Positions 1 to 10,655 of a DNA stretch of 64,000 nt are shown piece after piece. The notes beneath the pieces are model-generated. The model saw nothing but the letters and a program-made list of their open reading frames with translations. It was not told the origin of the DNA and searched no databases. Every line of letters begins with the position of its first letter. Positions within the stretch are counted from its first letter, which is position 1. Source of the DNA: Hyphomonas sp. (GTDB taxonomy: Bacteria; Pseudomonadota; Alphaproteobacteria; Caulobacterales; Hyphomonadaceae); contig WGNP01000004.1 of the NCBI GenBank assembly GCA_016124495.1, positions 124,001-188,000 on the forward strand, given 5' to 3'. A program made the position numbers and the translations under genes.

Positions 1-790
1 CCTCTTCGACGAGGAGAATGTCGTCCAGCAGCTGCTCGGCGATGCGGCGCGTCAGCTTGCCGACTTCCTTGACCGCGATGCCTTCGGCAATCGTGGCGCC
101 GCCCATCTTGGGCGTCTTGCCGCGCAGGGCTGCGTGCATGCAAGGGTACATGGCGGCTTCGACGCCGATGATCTTGATGTCCGGCCTCAGCGCCTTGGCC
201 GCGACCGCGATGCCCGAGATCAGTCCGCCGCCGCCGATCGGTACGACCAGGGTGTCCAGGTCCGGCTGATCGGCCAGCATTTCGAGCGCGATGGTGCCCT
301 GGCCGGCGATGATGTCGAGGTCATCAAACGGATGGATGAAGACCAGGCCTTCCTTCTCGCCGAGCTTGAGGGCGTAGTCTTTCGCCTCGTCGAACATCAG
401 GCCTTCGAGGATGACCCGGGCGCCGTGGTCGCGGGTATGCTCGACCTTGTTGAAGGGCGTGGTCTCGGCCATCACGATGGTCGCGGGAATACCGAGGCGG
501 CGGGCATGGTAGGCGACGCCCTGCGCATGGTTCCCAGCCGAGGCGGCGATCACGCCGCGGCGTTTTTCGTCGTCGGTCAGCTTGGACAGCTTGTTAAGCG
601 CGCCGCGTTCCTTGAAAGCCGCCGTATACTGGCGGTTCTCGAACTTGATCCAGACATCCGCGCCGGTAATCGCCGACAGGGTCCGCGAATGCGCCAGCTC
701 CGTCCGCTCGATGTTTCCTTCGAGGACTTTGGCGGCCGCCTGCACATCGGCAAGCGTCACAAGGGGGGCTGGCGGAAAGGTATCGGGCAT
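1..790 (-). CDS. ilvA: Threonine dehydratase, C-terminus cut by window edge
   Basis: PLP-dependent threonine ammonia-lyase, converting threonine to 2-oxobutanoate at the entry to isoleucine synthesis (or threonine catabolism). Only the first 263 residues are in the window; the gene runs off position 1. The PLP-binding lysine is seen in AAFKERGA (Lys about residue 60), followed by ASAGNHAQG near residue 85 and the phosphate-cradling GGGGLISG near 186. The ATG at 788-790 lies 48 nt after the ABC ATPase gene on the same strand, so co-transcription is possible. Whether a C-terminal ACT or regulatory domain exists cannot be seen, so biosynthetic and catabolic forms cannot be told apart. Confidence 0.88.
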   Translation of the reverse strand, partial: MPDTFPPAPLVTLADVQAAAKVLEGNIERTELAHSRTLSAITGADVWIKFENRQYTAAFKERGALNKLSKLTDDEKRRGVIAASAGNHAQGVAYHARRLGIPATIVMAETTPFNKVEHTRDHGARVILEGLMFDEAKDYALKLGEKEGLVFIHPFDDLDIIAGQGTIALEMLADQPDLDTLVVPIGGGGLISGIAVAAKALRPDIKIIGVEAAMYPCMHAALRGKTPKMGGATIAEGIAVKEVGKLTRRIAEQLLDDILLVEE

Positions 791-838
791 GGGGCGGTTC
801 CGGGGGGGTAAAGCGGGCGAACCCTATGCGGGGAGGCC

Positions 839-2674
<1,836 letters not shown>

Positions 2675-2732
2675 GCCCAACGGGTAGCGCCTTGAAACGA
2701 ACTCGCAAAGAGGTGGGGCGCAGAAAACAGGA

Positions 2733-2767
2733 ACGCCGCGCCTCCTGTGGGGTGGGAGACGCGGCGT
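2733..2767 (-). terminator. Terminator hairpin downstream of the ompW remnant
   Basis: Read on the minus strand, a 13-bp stem (ACGCCGCGTCTCC pairing with GGAGGCGCGGCGT, one G-U pair) is followed by a T-rich stretch (TCCTGTTTTC). It lies between the ompW-like gene and the downstream ABC ATPase gene. Confidence 0.65.
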
Positions 2768-2802
2768 AACTGCGGCTGGCTGCCGGCAAGGCCGGCAGGG
2801 CC

Positions 2803-3482
2803 TCAGTACTTGTAGGCGAGGCCGACACCCGCGATGAGCGGGTTGATATCGACATCGGCGAGTACGACGGCGCCGAGGGCGGTTGTGAAGTCGACCGTCA
2901 CCTCGGTGTTGATCCAGATCTTCTTGACGTCGACGTTGAGCGCGCAGCCGCCCTCCTCGCCGTCGAGATCATAGTCGAAGCCGGCCTGCAGGGCCGGGCC
3001 GAAGCTTGGATCATAGTCTATGCCGTCTGCGACGGGCCTTCGTCCCCGTTGAAAAAGAAGGTCGCGGTCACGCCGGCGCCGACATAGGGCTTGAACTTTC
3101 TGGCGTTCCGGAAGTGGTATTGGAGAGTGAGGGTTGGCGGCAGCAGCCAGACATCGCCGAGGTCGACAGTGGCATTGGTCAGGGCGCCAGGTACGGTCAT
3201 GTTGACGGCGCTGACATCGTGCGGTGTGACAGCAAGGATCAGCTCGGCGGCAATAGTGTCGGTGAAGAAGTAGGTGATGTCGAACTCGGGGACTTACTGC
3301 TCACCGATATCGCCGTCGTCCGCGAGGCCTGCGCCGCCAACCGACAGCGCGGAAGATTCGTCCGGCAGCACGGCGGTCGCGCGCGCGCGAAGCATCCGGG
3401 GATTGGCTTCCGCAGTGGCGGCTCCGGCAAATCCGATCAGGGCTGTGCCCGTCAGCAGGGCGGCAGGAAGGCGCTTCTTCAT
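2803..3482 (-). pseudogene. ompW: OmpW-family outer membrane protein, broken by a stop and a frameshift
   Basis: The parts together read as a full OmpW-type eight-stranded barrel. An N-terminal signal peptide (MKKRLPAALLTGTALIGFAG, then AATA) is followed by a LPDESS motif, PEFDITYFFTDTIAAELI, KFKPYVGAGV and a C-terminal LAYKY. Two lesions interrupt it. An in-frame TAA follows GDIGEQ (about 3293-3295), where a TAC codon giving EQYVPEFD would fit. A one-base frame change occurs near 3028-3042, between NGDEGP and ADGIDYDPSF. The 5' part ends at 62 residues. OmpW proteins are small-molecule porins of the outer membrane. This may be a true pseudogene or carry sequence errors; both lesions are single-base changes. 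Confidence 0.8.
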
Positions 3483-3809
3483 CGCTGCGGTCCCGTCATT
3501 CTGGTGAGTGATGGGTAATCGTTAAACCCTTGGAATTGTTAGTGAAATTAGCCAGCTTGCCGCGCGTCCGCCAGCCGCGCGGCACAAGCGCGCGATTAGG
3601 TAATCGTCCGCATTGAGACGAAATTTTCAGCGGCACAGATTTGCGGCAATGCGGCGGGGGCCTGCACAGGGAGTCCGGGCAGGCTCCGGGCGATTGCGCA
3701 CTCGGCGTGTGCTCAGGGGGCAGGCGCCTGCCCCTGAGGAAAGGCTTGAACTTCCGGCCCCCAGTTGGGAACATGGGTCCTGTCCCTGTTCCCGGCTGGA
3801 GTGCACCTG
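3483..3809. other. Intergenic region with a 26-bp palindrome
   Basis: 327 bases between the divergent ompW remnant and the alcohol dehydrogenase gene. No convincing gene is seen. It holds a near-perfect loopless palindrome at 3712-3737 (CTCAGGGG, CAGGC and their complements, with one extra G). The first 120 bases are AT-richer and are the likely ompW promoter area. Confidence 0.5.
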
Positions 3810-4943
3810 ATGCCCGTCATGAATTTTCTCACCCAATGCGTGTTTGATGCGGGCGCGCTGAAACAGCTCGCGGCGCTGGCTAAAGGCAAGGGGATTACGC
3901 GGCCCTTCATCGTGACAGACGCAGGCATCAAGGCCTCCGGTATCCTGGCAAAGGTCGAGGATGCGCTCGGTGTTGCGCCGGCCGGCGTGTTCGCCGAGAC
4001 GGTCTCTAACCCGACCGAGACACAGACGACGATTGCGGCAAAGCTCTACAAGGAGTCCGGCGCGGACGGTATCATCGCGGTTGGCGGCGGCTCGTCGATG
4101 GATCATGCCAAGGCGATCGGCCTGATGGCCTCGCACAGCGACCCGCTGGAAACCTACGCGGCGATCATCGGCGGCGCCAGGAAGATCGGCAAGATCCCGC
4201 CCCTGATCGCGATACCGACCACCGCCGGGACCGGTTCGGAAGTGTCTGTGGGCATGGTCATCATCATGGAGAATGGCCGCAAGGAAACCTTTGCCTCGCC
4301 GAACCTGATCCCGGTTGTCGCGCTCTGCGACCCGGACCTGACACTCGGCCTGCCCGCGGGCCTCACCGCGGCAACCGGCATGGACGCACTGACGCATTGC
4401 ATCGAAGCGGTTCTGACGCCGTCGGTCAATCCGCCTGCGGAAGGTATCGGCTATGACGGCGCGCAGCGTGCCTTCGGTCAGGGCATGCTGGTGCGCGCCG
4501 TCAAGGACGGCTCGGACGCCGAAGCGCGCTGGCACATGATGATGGCGAGCTATGAGGGCGCGCTGGCCTTCGTGAAAGGCCTCGGCGGGGTGCATGCGCT
4601 CAGCCATGCGGCCGGACGTCTGGAGCAGAAGAAGCTGCACCACGGGACGCTAAACGCCGTTTTCCTGCCGCATATCCTGCGGTTCCACCAGGGCGCGGCT
4701 GACGCCAAATACGTCCGCCTGCGGCAGGTCATGGGCCTGAAGCCGGGCGCTGATCTCGCAGATGCGATCCAGGACCTCAACAACACGATCGGCATTCCGA
4801 AAAACCTGACGGCCATGGGTCTCGCGGCTTCGGACGCCCTGGGCATTGTCGACTACGCGCTCAAGGACCTCGCCCACTTCGGCAACCCGCGCCCGATGAG
4901 CGCGGACGACTACGCGAAAGTCTACGAAACCGCGCTGGCATAG
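3810..4943 (+). CDS. Iron-containing alcohol dehydrogenase
   Basis: NAD(P)-dependent group III alcohol dehydrogenase, 377 residues. The NAD-binding GGGSSMD is at about 92-98, PTTAGTGSE near 136, and the metal ligands appear to be Asp and His in GMDALTHC (about 193-197), His in HALSHAAG (about 262) and His in HHGTLNA (about 276). That spacing fits Fe2+-type enzymes such as 4-hydroxybutyrate, lactaldehyde or methanol dehydrogenases. The ATG at 3810 has GGAG upstream; the frame is open from a TTG at 3765, but that extension carries nothing conserved. It converges on the phytase gene 62 nt away. Exact substrate unknown. Confidence 0.87.
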   Translation: MPVMNFLTQCVFDAGALKQLAALAKGKGITRPFIVTDAGIKASGILAKVEDALGVAPAGVFAETVSNPTETQTTIAAKLYKESGADGIIAVGGGSSMDHAKAIGLMASHSDPLETYAAIIGGARKIGKIPPLIAIPTTAGTGSEVSVGMVIIMENGRKETFASPNLIPVVALCDPDLTLGLPAGLTAATGMDALTHCIEAVLTPSVNPPAEGIGYDGAQRAFGQGMLVRAVKDGSDAEARWHMMMASYEGALAFVKGLGGVHALSHAAGRLEQKKLHHGTLNAVFLPHILRFHQGAADAKYVRLRQVMGLKPGADLADAIQDLNNTIGIPKNLTAMGLAASDALGIVDYALKDLAHFGNPRPMSADDYAKVYETALA

Positions 4944-5005
4944 ACCCGCCCGCTCTTTGTACGTATCAGCCGGCGGCTCACCCGGGGCCCGCCTGAATGG
5001 CTGGC

Positions 5006-6067
5006 CTATTCCGCTTCGAGAACCGGCAGGCCGAGCGCCTGCTCGATGTCTGCCCAGCTGACAACCTTGAAGTTCTGGTCCTGGCCCTTCCTCGGATTGC
5101 CATCGTCCTGTACGGTCACGATGCCGCGCGGATAGCCGGGCAGCGCGCCGGAGAATACGTCGAGACCGTCCGTGTGCGTCACGGCGTCGATGCCGAGCGC
5201 CGTGTTCTCGCCGATTGAAAAACTGCCCATCGCGGTGTGCGGTGCCTTGCGGTCATACACCACGAACCGGTCGTCGGACTGGGCCGAGACGACGAGCCAG
5301 CCGGCGCCGTCCTTGCCGCGCCAGAGCGAGACACCTTCGACATCTGCCACAAGCCCGGCTGCGCCGCCGACAACATCGATCTGCTCGGGCGCAGGCACGG
5401 CGTCCCGATAAGCCATCTTCCAGAGACCCTGATTTTCCTCGCCAACGAAGATCAGGCCCTGCGCCTCGTCAAACACGCAGCCTTCAAGCTGGGTTGCCAG
5501 CTTTACAGTCTTCAGAAGTTCGCCGGTCAGTTCTGCGGGGCTCGCGGAGATGGCCCAGATTTCGGCCGTTCCGTCCTTGTACGTTACGCCTGCCAGGTCG
5601 CGTCCGCCTTCCCGGCCCGAGCAGATGCCATAGGGCTCCAGGCGCCCCGTCGGCACGTCGCCGCGGTGCGAAACGGTGCCCGTAGTGCGGTCGACAAGGA
5701 ACACGGAAACCGCGTTCACCTGGTCATTGCTGGCCAGGGCGACATCGTACGAGCGCTCCGCTGACTGACGAAGATCGACATTATTGATCAGGCCAATCGG
5801 CAGGCGGGCCGCTTCGCTGCCGTCGAGATTATAGACGACAAGGCCTTCCTGCTTGTTGGTGCCGAGGATCAGTGATTTCGCTGCGTCCTGCGGATGCAGC
5901 CAGAGGGCCGGATCATCCGCTGCGTCGCCGCGCGCGCCAGCGGGCGCCGTCTCCATGGCCGCGATCACGAGCGCCTGATCCGGCAGGACAGGTGGCGCCG
6001 AAGCGCAGGCCGAGATGGAAAGAACGCAGACGGCAGCCAGGAGAATTGGGCGCAGCATGTGAGACAT
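5006..6067 (-). CDS. Beta-propeller phytase, lipoprotein
   Basis: 3-phytase of the beta-propeller class, which removes phosphate from phytate (inositol hexakisphosphate) using bound calcium. The ATG at 6067 is favoured because AAGGA sits just upstream. It gives a lipoprotein signal with lipobox LSISAC, so the enzyme should be membrane-anchored at the cell surface or periplasm. Diagnostic motifs are DDPALWLHP near the N-terminus, GTNKQEGLVVYNLDG, NNVDLR and the C-terminal GYPRGIVTVQDDG. Length (353 aa) is normal for the family. It is divergent from a TonB-dependent receptor, a pairing often seen for phytate use in alphaproteobacteria. Confidence 0.88.
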   Translation of the reverse strand: MSHMLRPILLAAVCVLSISACASAPPVLPDQALVIAAMETAPAGARGDAADDPALWLHPQDAAKSLILGTNKQEGLVVYNLDGSEAARLPIGLINNVDLRQSAERSYDVALASNDQVNAVSVFLVDRTTGTVSHRGDVPTGRLEPYGICSGREGGRDLAGVTYKDGTAEIWAISASPAELTGELLKTVKLATQLEGCVFDEAQGLIFVGEENQGLWKMAYRDAVPAPEQIDVVGGAAGLVADVEGVSLWRGKDGAGWLVVSAQSDDRFVVYDRKAPHTAMGSFSIGENTALGIDAVTHTDGLDVFSGALPGYPRGIVTVQDDGNPRKGQDQNFKVVSWADIEQALGLPVLEAE

Positions 6068-6128
6068 ATCCTTCATTCTGACGCGGCGTTTGGCGCCGTC
6101 ATATCGATTAGCTGTGACACAAAAGCGA

Positions 6129-6157
6129 CTGTCGCAAAACTGATACTGATCCGTCAC
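6129..6157. promoter_or_regulatory. Possible Pho-box array between phytase and receptor genes
   Basis: Three units with 11-bp period lie between the divergent genes: CTGTCGC-aaaa, CTGATAC-tgat, CCGTCAC. They resemble the PhoB direct repeat CTGTCAT with 4-bp AT-rich spacers, at 5, 4 and 5 of 7 matches. The match is only moderate; the position and the phytase neighbour make it plausible. Inference only. Confidence 0.35.
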
Positions 6158-6210
6158 CGGATTGCGAAGGTCGAGTGGTAGCGCCCCTGACTAGACAACT
6201 GGGGTGTTCC

Positions 6211-8559
6211 ATGAAAACCAAACTTTCTCTCCTTGCCGGGGCGAGCTTCATCACGCTTTGCCTGAGCGCAGCCATCTCCGCATCCGCACAGACCGGACCG
6301 GCGGCAACCACCGAAGAGGAGGACCCGATCCTCCGTGCGGAGACAGTCGTGGTTCAGGGCGAAATCACCTATCGCAATCGCAGTGAAGAGACCGTGCAGA
6401 CGCTCGAGTACGCCCAGGACTATTTCCAGCGCTTCGAGCCGCTGACCGCCGGCGACGCGCTCAAGCGCGTGCCTTCGGTCACCTTCCTGTCCGACGTGAT
6501 CGAGAGCGACGGCGCCCGCCTGCGGGGCCTCGACCCGGGCTATACCCAGATCCTGATTAACGGCGAGAAGGTTCCTGGTTCGAACTCCGACCGCTCCTTC
6601 TTTCTCGACCGCATCCCGGCCGAGCTGATCGACCGCGTCGAGATCGTCCGCTCCTCGTCGGCCCGCCGCTCGGGCGACGCCCTTGCGGGTACGCTGAACA
6701 TCGTCCTGCGTGACGGATACGAGCTGGACGGCGGTTACATCCGCGTTGGCGGCCTGGCGTTCGACGACGGCGAGTTCAAGGAAAGCCTCGGCGGCGTCTA
6801 TGGCGGCGCGGTTGGCCCGGGCCGGCTTTTGCTCGGCGCAAACCTGCAGGGCCGTTACAACCCGAAACTCAAATCTTCGCAGCGCTTCGGCGACAGCCCG
6901 GAGAACAATCCGACCTTCCGCGTCGATGACTTCGACAACCGCGAAGACCAGACCGACACGCGCGACGGTACGGATTACTCGTTCAACGCCGATTACAGCA
7001 TCGACTCCGACGATGGCACCGACATCAACCTTTCCGGCTTCTACGTGAAGACCGAAAGGACTGAAGACGAGCGCTCGTTCGAGTACAATGACCCGGCGGC
7101 GATCAACGGTCCGGTGCGCCGCGCCGTGGCAGGCAACCTGCTGACCGACAACGCCAACGTCAACAGGATCGACCAGGAAAACTACTCCCTGCGCGCGGTC
7201 GTTGAGGAGGAATGGGCGGCTGGCGAAACCACCCTCAAGGTTGGTCTCGCGAATTTCGAAGAAAGCCAGTACGAGACGGAAGACGAAATCGACTTTGACC
7301 GCTCAACGCCGCGTTACACGGGCGATCTTACGATTGTCGGCATCGTCGATGAGGAGTTCTTCGGCGAATTCGCTCACGAGATCGAGACCGGCGACAACAC
7401 CGAACTTGAATTCGGTCTCTTCTATCAGGCCAAGCAACGCGGCACCGACATCCGCGAGCAGCGCAACCGTTTCAACGTGCCGGTCGCCCTGCGCAATTCC
7501 TGGGATCAATTCTCGAATAACCCGGAAGTGGCCCGGATCGGCTGGACGAACCTTCAGCCCGTTGCAGGTGGCTTGAGCCAGATCGACGAAGAACGTTTCG
7601 ACGGCTTTGCCGTACTGAACGGCGAAAGCGGCCCCCTCGCCTGGGAAGCAGGCCTTCGCTACGAGACCACGACAGTCGACATCACGGACCTCACCGTGGC
7701 TCCGGCCGATCGCGCCACCAGCACCAACTTCTCGTTCTTGCTGCCTTCGGCTCACCTGAAGTATGATCTCACAGCTGCCGACCGGATTTCCGCCTCCGTG
7801 GCGCGCACGGTCCGCCGGCCGAACTTCAACTTCATCTCGCCGGCGCTGCTCGAAGCCGAACTGGGCGACAATGATCTGCTCGGCAATCCCGACCTTGAGC
7901 CGGAAAGCGCCTGGGGCGCCGATCTCGGCTACGAACGCCGCCTCGGAACGGCCGGCGTGTTCGGGGTCAACCTGTTCTACCGCGACGTGAAGGACCTGGT
8001 TGAGGTTGCCAGCACCCGCGTTGAAGGCTCGGAAGGGCCGGGAACGTTTGTACTGCAGCCGCAGAACACCGGCGACGGCAGTGTCTATGGTATCGAGTTC
8101 GACCTCTCGACGCCGCTGACCGTCGTTGGCCTCCCGAATACGGGGGCGTTCGCCAACTTCTCCTGGCTCGACAGCGATATCGAAGACGAGTTCGGTTCGC
8201 GCCGCTTCAATGATCAGTCCGAGTTCGTCTACAACTTCGGTTTCATCCACGATCTCGTCGCCTTAGACGCCGCTTTCGGCGCAACCTACCGCAAGCAGGG
8301 TGACGCTTTCGGACGCGTGATCGGGGAAGAGATCACCACGTCTTACGGCGCCGACCTTGAAGTTTTCATCGAAAAACGCCTCGGCGATAGCTTCACGATC
8401 CGGGCCGTCGGTTCGAACCTTCTGAACGGTTCGAAAGATGAAGTGTTCAACAAGTTCACCACGATCCAGGACCAGATCGATCGCAGCTTCGACGAGTACG
8501 AACTCGAGTCCGAAGAAGCCGGTCCGGTGTTCCAGCTGATGGCACGCTACGCTTTCTGA
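6211..8559 (+). CDS. TonB-dependent outer membrane receptor, probably for phytate or its products
   Basis: 782-residue outer membrane receptor driven by TonB-ExbBD. A signal peptide (MKTKLSLLAGASFITLCLSA, cut near SASAQ) is followed by a plug domain (about 55-165: LKRVPSV, GARLRGLDPGYTQILING, DRVEIVRSSSA, GDALAGTLNIVLR) and a 22-strand-type barrel ending in the typical aromatic residue (LMARYAF). The ATG at 6211 is preceded by GGGG; an upstream GTG at 6175 would add residues before the signal peptide and is less likely. Its divergent phytase neighbour suggests it imports inositol phosphates, but the ligand is inferred, not shown. Confidence 0.9.
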   Translation: MKTKLSLLAGASFITLCLSAAISASAQTGPAATTEEEDPILRAETVVVQGEITYRNRSEETVQTLEYAQDYFQRFEPLTAGDALKRVPSVTFLSDVIESDGARLRGLDPGYTQILINGEKVPGSNSDRSFFLDRIPAELIDRVEIVRSSSARRSGDALAGTLNIVLRDGYELDGGYIRVGGLAFDDGEFKESLGGVYGGAVGPGRLLLGANLQGRYNPKLKSSQRFGDSPENNPTFRVDDFDNREDQTDTRDGTDYSFNADYSIDSDDGTDINLSGFYVKTERTEDERSFEYNDPAAINGPVRRAVAGNLLTDNANVNRIDQENYSLRAVVEEEWAAGETTLKVGLANFEESQYETEDEIDFDRSTPRYTGDLTIVGIVDEEFFGEFAHEIETGDNTELEFGLFYQAKQRGTDIREQRNRFNVPVALRNSWDQFSNNPEVARIGWTNLQPVAGGLSQIDEERFDGFAVLNGESGPLAWEAGLRYETTTVDITDLTVAPADRATSTNFSFLLPSAHLKYDLTAADRISASVARTVRRPNFNFISPALLEAELGDNDLLGNPDLEPESAWGADLGYERRLGTAGVFGVNLFYRDVKDLVEVASTRVEGSEGPGTFVLQPQNTGDGSVYGIEFDLSTPLTVVGLPNTGAFANFSWLDSDIEDEFGSRRFNDQSEFVYNFGFIHDLVALDAAFGATYRKQGDAFGRVIGEEITTSYGADLEVFIEKRLGDSFTIRAVGSNLLNGSKDEVFNKFTTIQDQIDRSFDEYELESEEAGPVFQLMARYAF

Positions 8560-8586
8560 TCCGGCCATCAGCAGACAGATGAAGGC

Positions 8587-8619
8587 GGGCCGCAGCACAG
8601 TGCTGCGGCCCGTTTTCGT
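8587..8619 (+). terminator. Rho-independent terminator after the receptor gene
   Basis: A perfect 10-bp stem GGGCCGCAGC / GCTGCGGCCC with loop ACAGT is followed by GTTTTCGTT. It starts 27 nt after the receptor stop codon and precedes the convergent CHAD gene. Confidence 0.8.
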
Positions 8620-8625
8620 TCCGGT

Positions 8626-9495
8626 TCAGCCTCGCTTTTTCGACCAGGCCGCAAGTCGTGCGGTATAGGCGCGCGGCGTCTCGCCGGCGAGGCGGCGCGC
8701 GGTCAGGAAGGCGCGGCGCAGCGCGCGGCGGCGGGCTTTAGCGATCAGCGCCAGCGCGGTTGCGGCATCGGGTTTGGCAAGCAGATGTTCCGGCACGTCG
8801 ATTATGGCGGCTTCCAGAAGGCCGAGATCGCGCCAGTCGCCGAGAGCATCGCAGAGCCGCTCGGCAGCGGCGGCGTAGCCGTCCATCACTTCCGGAAAGG
8901 CGCCGCGCAGCAGCAGCGTCTGATACCAATGATCCTTTGCGCGTTTGCGAAACTCATGGACGGGCTCTTCGTCCCGGGCGCGCCGTGCCGCCTCGAAGGA
9001 TTTGCGCAACCGGCGGTAGCTGCGCTGCAGGCCGGGGGCGAGGGCGTGCCAGCCGGTCTGCGTCAGTGTCCAGGATTGCGCGCGCCCGGCAGCCGCGTCC
9101 ATCTCTCCGGCGAAGGTTGCCAGCAGCCGCTTCTGCGCGGCCGTGCCGGCGGCGCGGCGCTTGTCCAGGGCGGCGCTCAGGTTGGCGGAGACGTCCTGCG
9201 GCAGGCCCAGCTGCGACAGCGTTTCGGCCAGGGCGCCTTTGTCTCTGAGCGCGGACAGGCGGGCCGCTGCTTGCCGTAGCGCCGCGATCTCTTCGCGCGC
9301 CTCAGGAAAGACCGGCGCAACGAGGCGCAGCAGTGCGCGCAGCCGTTTGGTCGCCTTCCGGCCCTCGTGCACCTTGCGGGGAAGCGGGACAGTCCTGTCT
9401 GCCAATGCGGCGCCAATCGCCGCAAACTCCTCCGCCGCAATCCGGCGAAGGGCTTCGCTCGTCGACGCGTCGCCTGACTTGAACCTGTAGGCCAT
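8626..9495 (-). CDS. CHAD domain protein
   Basis: 289-residue protein made up almost entirely of a CHAD (conserved histidine alpha-helical) domain. Motifs seen are VHEGRKATKRLRALLRL near residue 42 and EEPVHEFRKRAKDHWYQ near residue 180, each carrying the family's basic residues and histidine that bind polyphosphate. CHAD proteins bind inorganic polyphosphate and often localise to polyphosphate or PHA granules. There is no CYTH triphosphatase domain attached. Two genes away lies the PHB depolymerase, which fits a storage-granule theme, though this is only suggestive. It is rich in alanine and arginine like its neighbours. Confidence 0.82.
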   Translation of the reverse strand: MAYRFKSGDASTSEALRRIAAEEFAAIGAALADRTVPLPRKVHEGRKATKRLRALLRLVAPVFPEAREEIAALRQAAARLSALRDKGALAETLSQLGLPQDVSANLSAALDKRRAAGTAAQKRLLATFAGEMDAAAGRAQSWTLTQTGWHALAPGLQRSYRRLRKSFEAARRARDEEPVHEFRKRAKDHWYQTLLLRGAFPEVMDGYAAAAERLCDALGDWRDLGLLEAAIIDVPEHLLAKPDAATALALIAKARRRALRRAFLTARRLAGETPRAYTARLAAWSKKRG

Positions 9496-9651
9496 CGTGT
9501 CGCTGGACCCTCCTTGCGCCCAGATTGCACAGGCAAATCAGCGCCGCCAATGCTCTCGCGCGGGCGGCGACTACAAGAATCTGGAGGGTGTTGGCTGGCC
9601 GGACTTTAGGCCCTTCCCGAAGACAGGCGAATCCGCCGATACAGCTTGTCC

Positions 9652-10074
9652 ATGCCCGAGACCCTGCAAATCGTCCTGAACAATCTCGCCCTGATAGCGT
9701 CCGCCATGGCGATCGGTGCCTCCTGGGTTGCCGCGATCGTGTCGCCCAATTGCAGCTTCGACAAGCTGACGGGCGCGCGGGCAGACGGGCACGTGCGCGA
9801 ATTGATCCACCGGACGAGCCCGCAGCTCGGCTTCCTGATGGCGCTGGCGGGGGCCCTCTTCCTGTTTGCCTCCAGCTTCGTGTCCGGCATCGTGGCGCTG
9901 GTCGCGGCGTTCGGCTTCTACGCAACCCGGATGATGCTGGCGCCGAAGGAAGGCAAGAACGCCCCCGGGGTGCGCACCAAACGCAAGGAACAGCGCGGCA
10001 CTTCGGTCGGCCTGATCCTGATATTCACCGCGACCGCCCTGATCGCCGCGATTCTCGGGCTCTTCGGGCTCTAA
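9652..10074 (+). CDS. Small membrane protein of unknown function
   Basis: 140 residues with about three hydrophobic segments (roughly 8-28, 62-95 and a C-terminal one ending ALIAAILGLFGL), and a basic stretch KRKEQRG before the last segment. No family recognised. An ATG at 9652 is chosen; a TTG six bases earlier is also possible. Its TAA overlaps the stop codon of the convergent gene by sharing the bases CTAA. Probably an inner membrane protein. Confidence 0.6.
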   Translation: MPETLQIVLNNLALIASAMAIGASWVAAIVSPNCSFDKLTGARADGHVRELIHRTSPQLGFLMALAGALFLFASSFVSGIVALVAAFGFYATRMMLAPKEGKNAPGVRTKRKEQRGTSVGLILIFTATALIAAILGLFGL

Positions 10075-10412
10075 CCCTTCACCAGCCAGAGACAGCCCAT
10101 TTCGTGGAGCTGGCGGAAATTTTCCGTCGAGTGATCTGTCGCCGCGCGGGCGAGGCGCCCGGCAGTTTTCCGGTTCACGGCCAGCATAAGGACGCAGACC
10201 AGCACCCCCACACCGGCCGTCCACCAGCCGACCGGCAAGGCAGCCAGCACGCCGATCAGCACGGCCAGATAGGCCAGCGCATCGAGCACGCGGATCCGCA
10301 CGTCGAGACCGCGGCCCAACAGTTTCAGCAATTCCGGCCGGCGGTGCAGTGCTTCGGCATCGATCGCGAAATGGGTGCCTGGCGTCTTTTCGAACACCAG
10401 AACGCGGGTCAT
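10071..10412 (-). CDS. Small membrane protein of unknown function
   Basis: 113 residues beginning MTRVLVFEKTPGTHFAIDAE, with a central hydrophobic block of two segments (VLDALAYLAVLIGVLAAL and WTAGVGVLVCVLMLAV) and a basic C-terminus. The open frame extends further upstream, but the residues before Met-10412 look unlike protein, so the downstream ATG was chosen. The stop codons of this and the facing gene overlap (CTAA at 10071-10074). No family recognised; topology suggests cytoplasmic ends around a hairpin of two membrane helices. Confidence 0.55.
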   Translation of the reverse strand: MTRVLVFEKTPGTHFAIDAEALHRRPELLKLLGRGLDVRIRVLDALAYLAVLIGVLAALPVGWWTAGVGVLVCVLMLAVNRKTAGRLARAATDHSTENFRQLHEMGCLWLVKG

Positions 10413-10539
10413 CCGTCCGCCATCATGTGGGTTCGGTCGGCAGCTCAGGAACATCGCAAATCTAACCTGTTTAGGTCCAGCCCCGTTAAGTTTTAACAGT
10501 GAGGCCTGAGTGCTCGGTTCCCCTGAAAGGCGAAAATTC

Positions 10540-10640
10540 TCACTTTTGCAGCACTTTGCGTTCACCATGTAAAAATGCGCGCGTCTGGCGAGGGCCATTG
10601 CGGGATTGCAATCCCCGGCTTACGCTGCACTGCAACATGA
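10540..10640 (+). promoter_or_regulatory. TGC/GCA-rich region upstream of phaZ
   Basis: The leader of the depolymerase gene holds several TGC/GCA motifs (TTTTGCAGCACTTTGCG at about 10543-10560, GGATTGCAATCC near 10600 and CTGCACTGCAAC near 10625). PhaR-type regulators of PHA genes bind TGC-rich sites, so this may be the operator. Weak evidence by eye. Confidence 0.25.
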
Positions 10641-10655
10641 AGGGTAGGTTACACG

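Noticed and set aside
3627-4643. 338-codon minus-strand frame opposite the iron alcohol dehydrogenase
   Set aside because: Shadow of the real gene; composition unlike neighbouring proteins.
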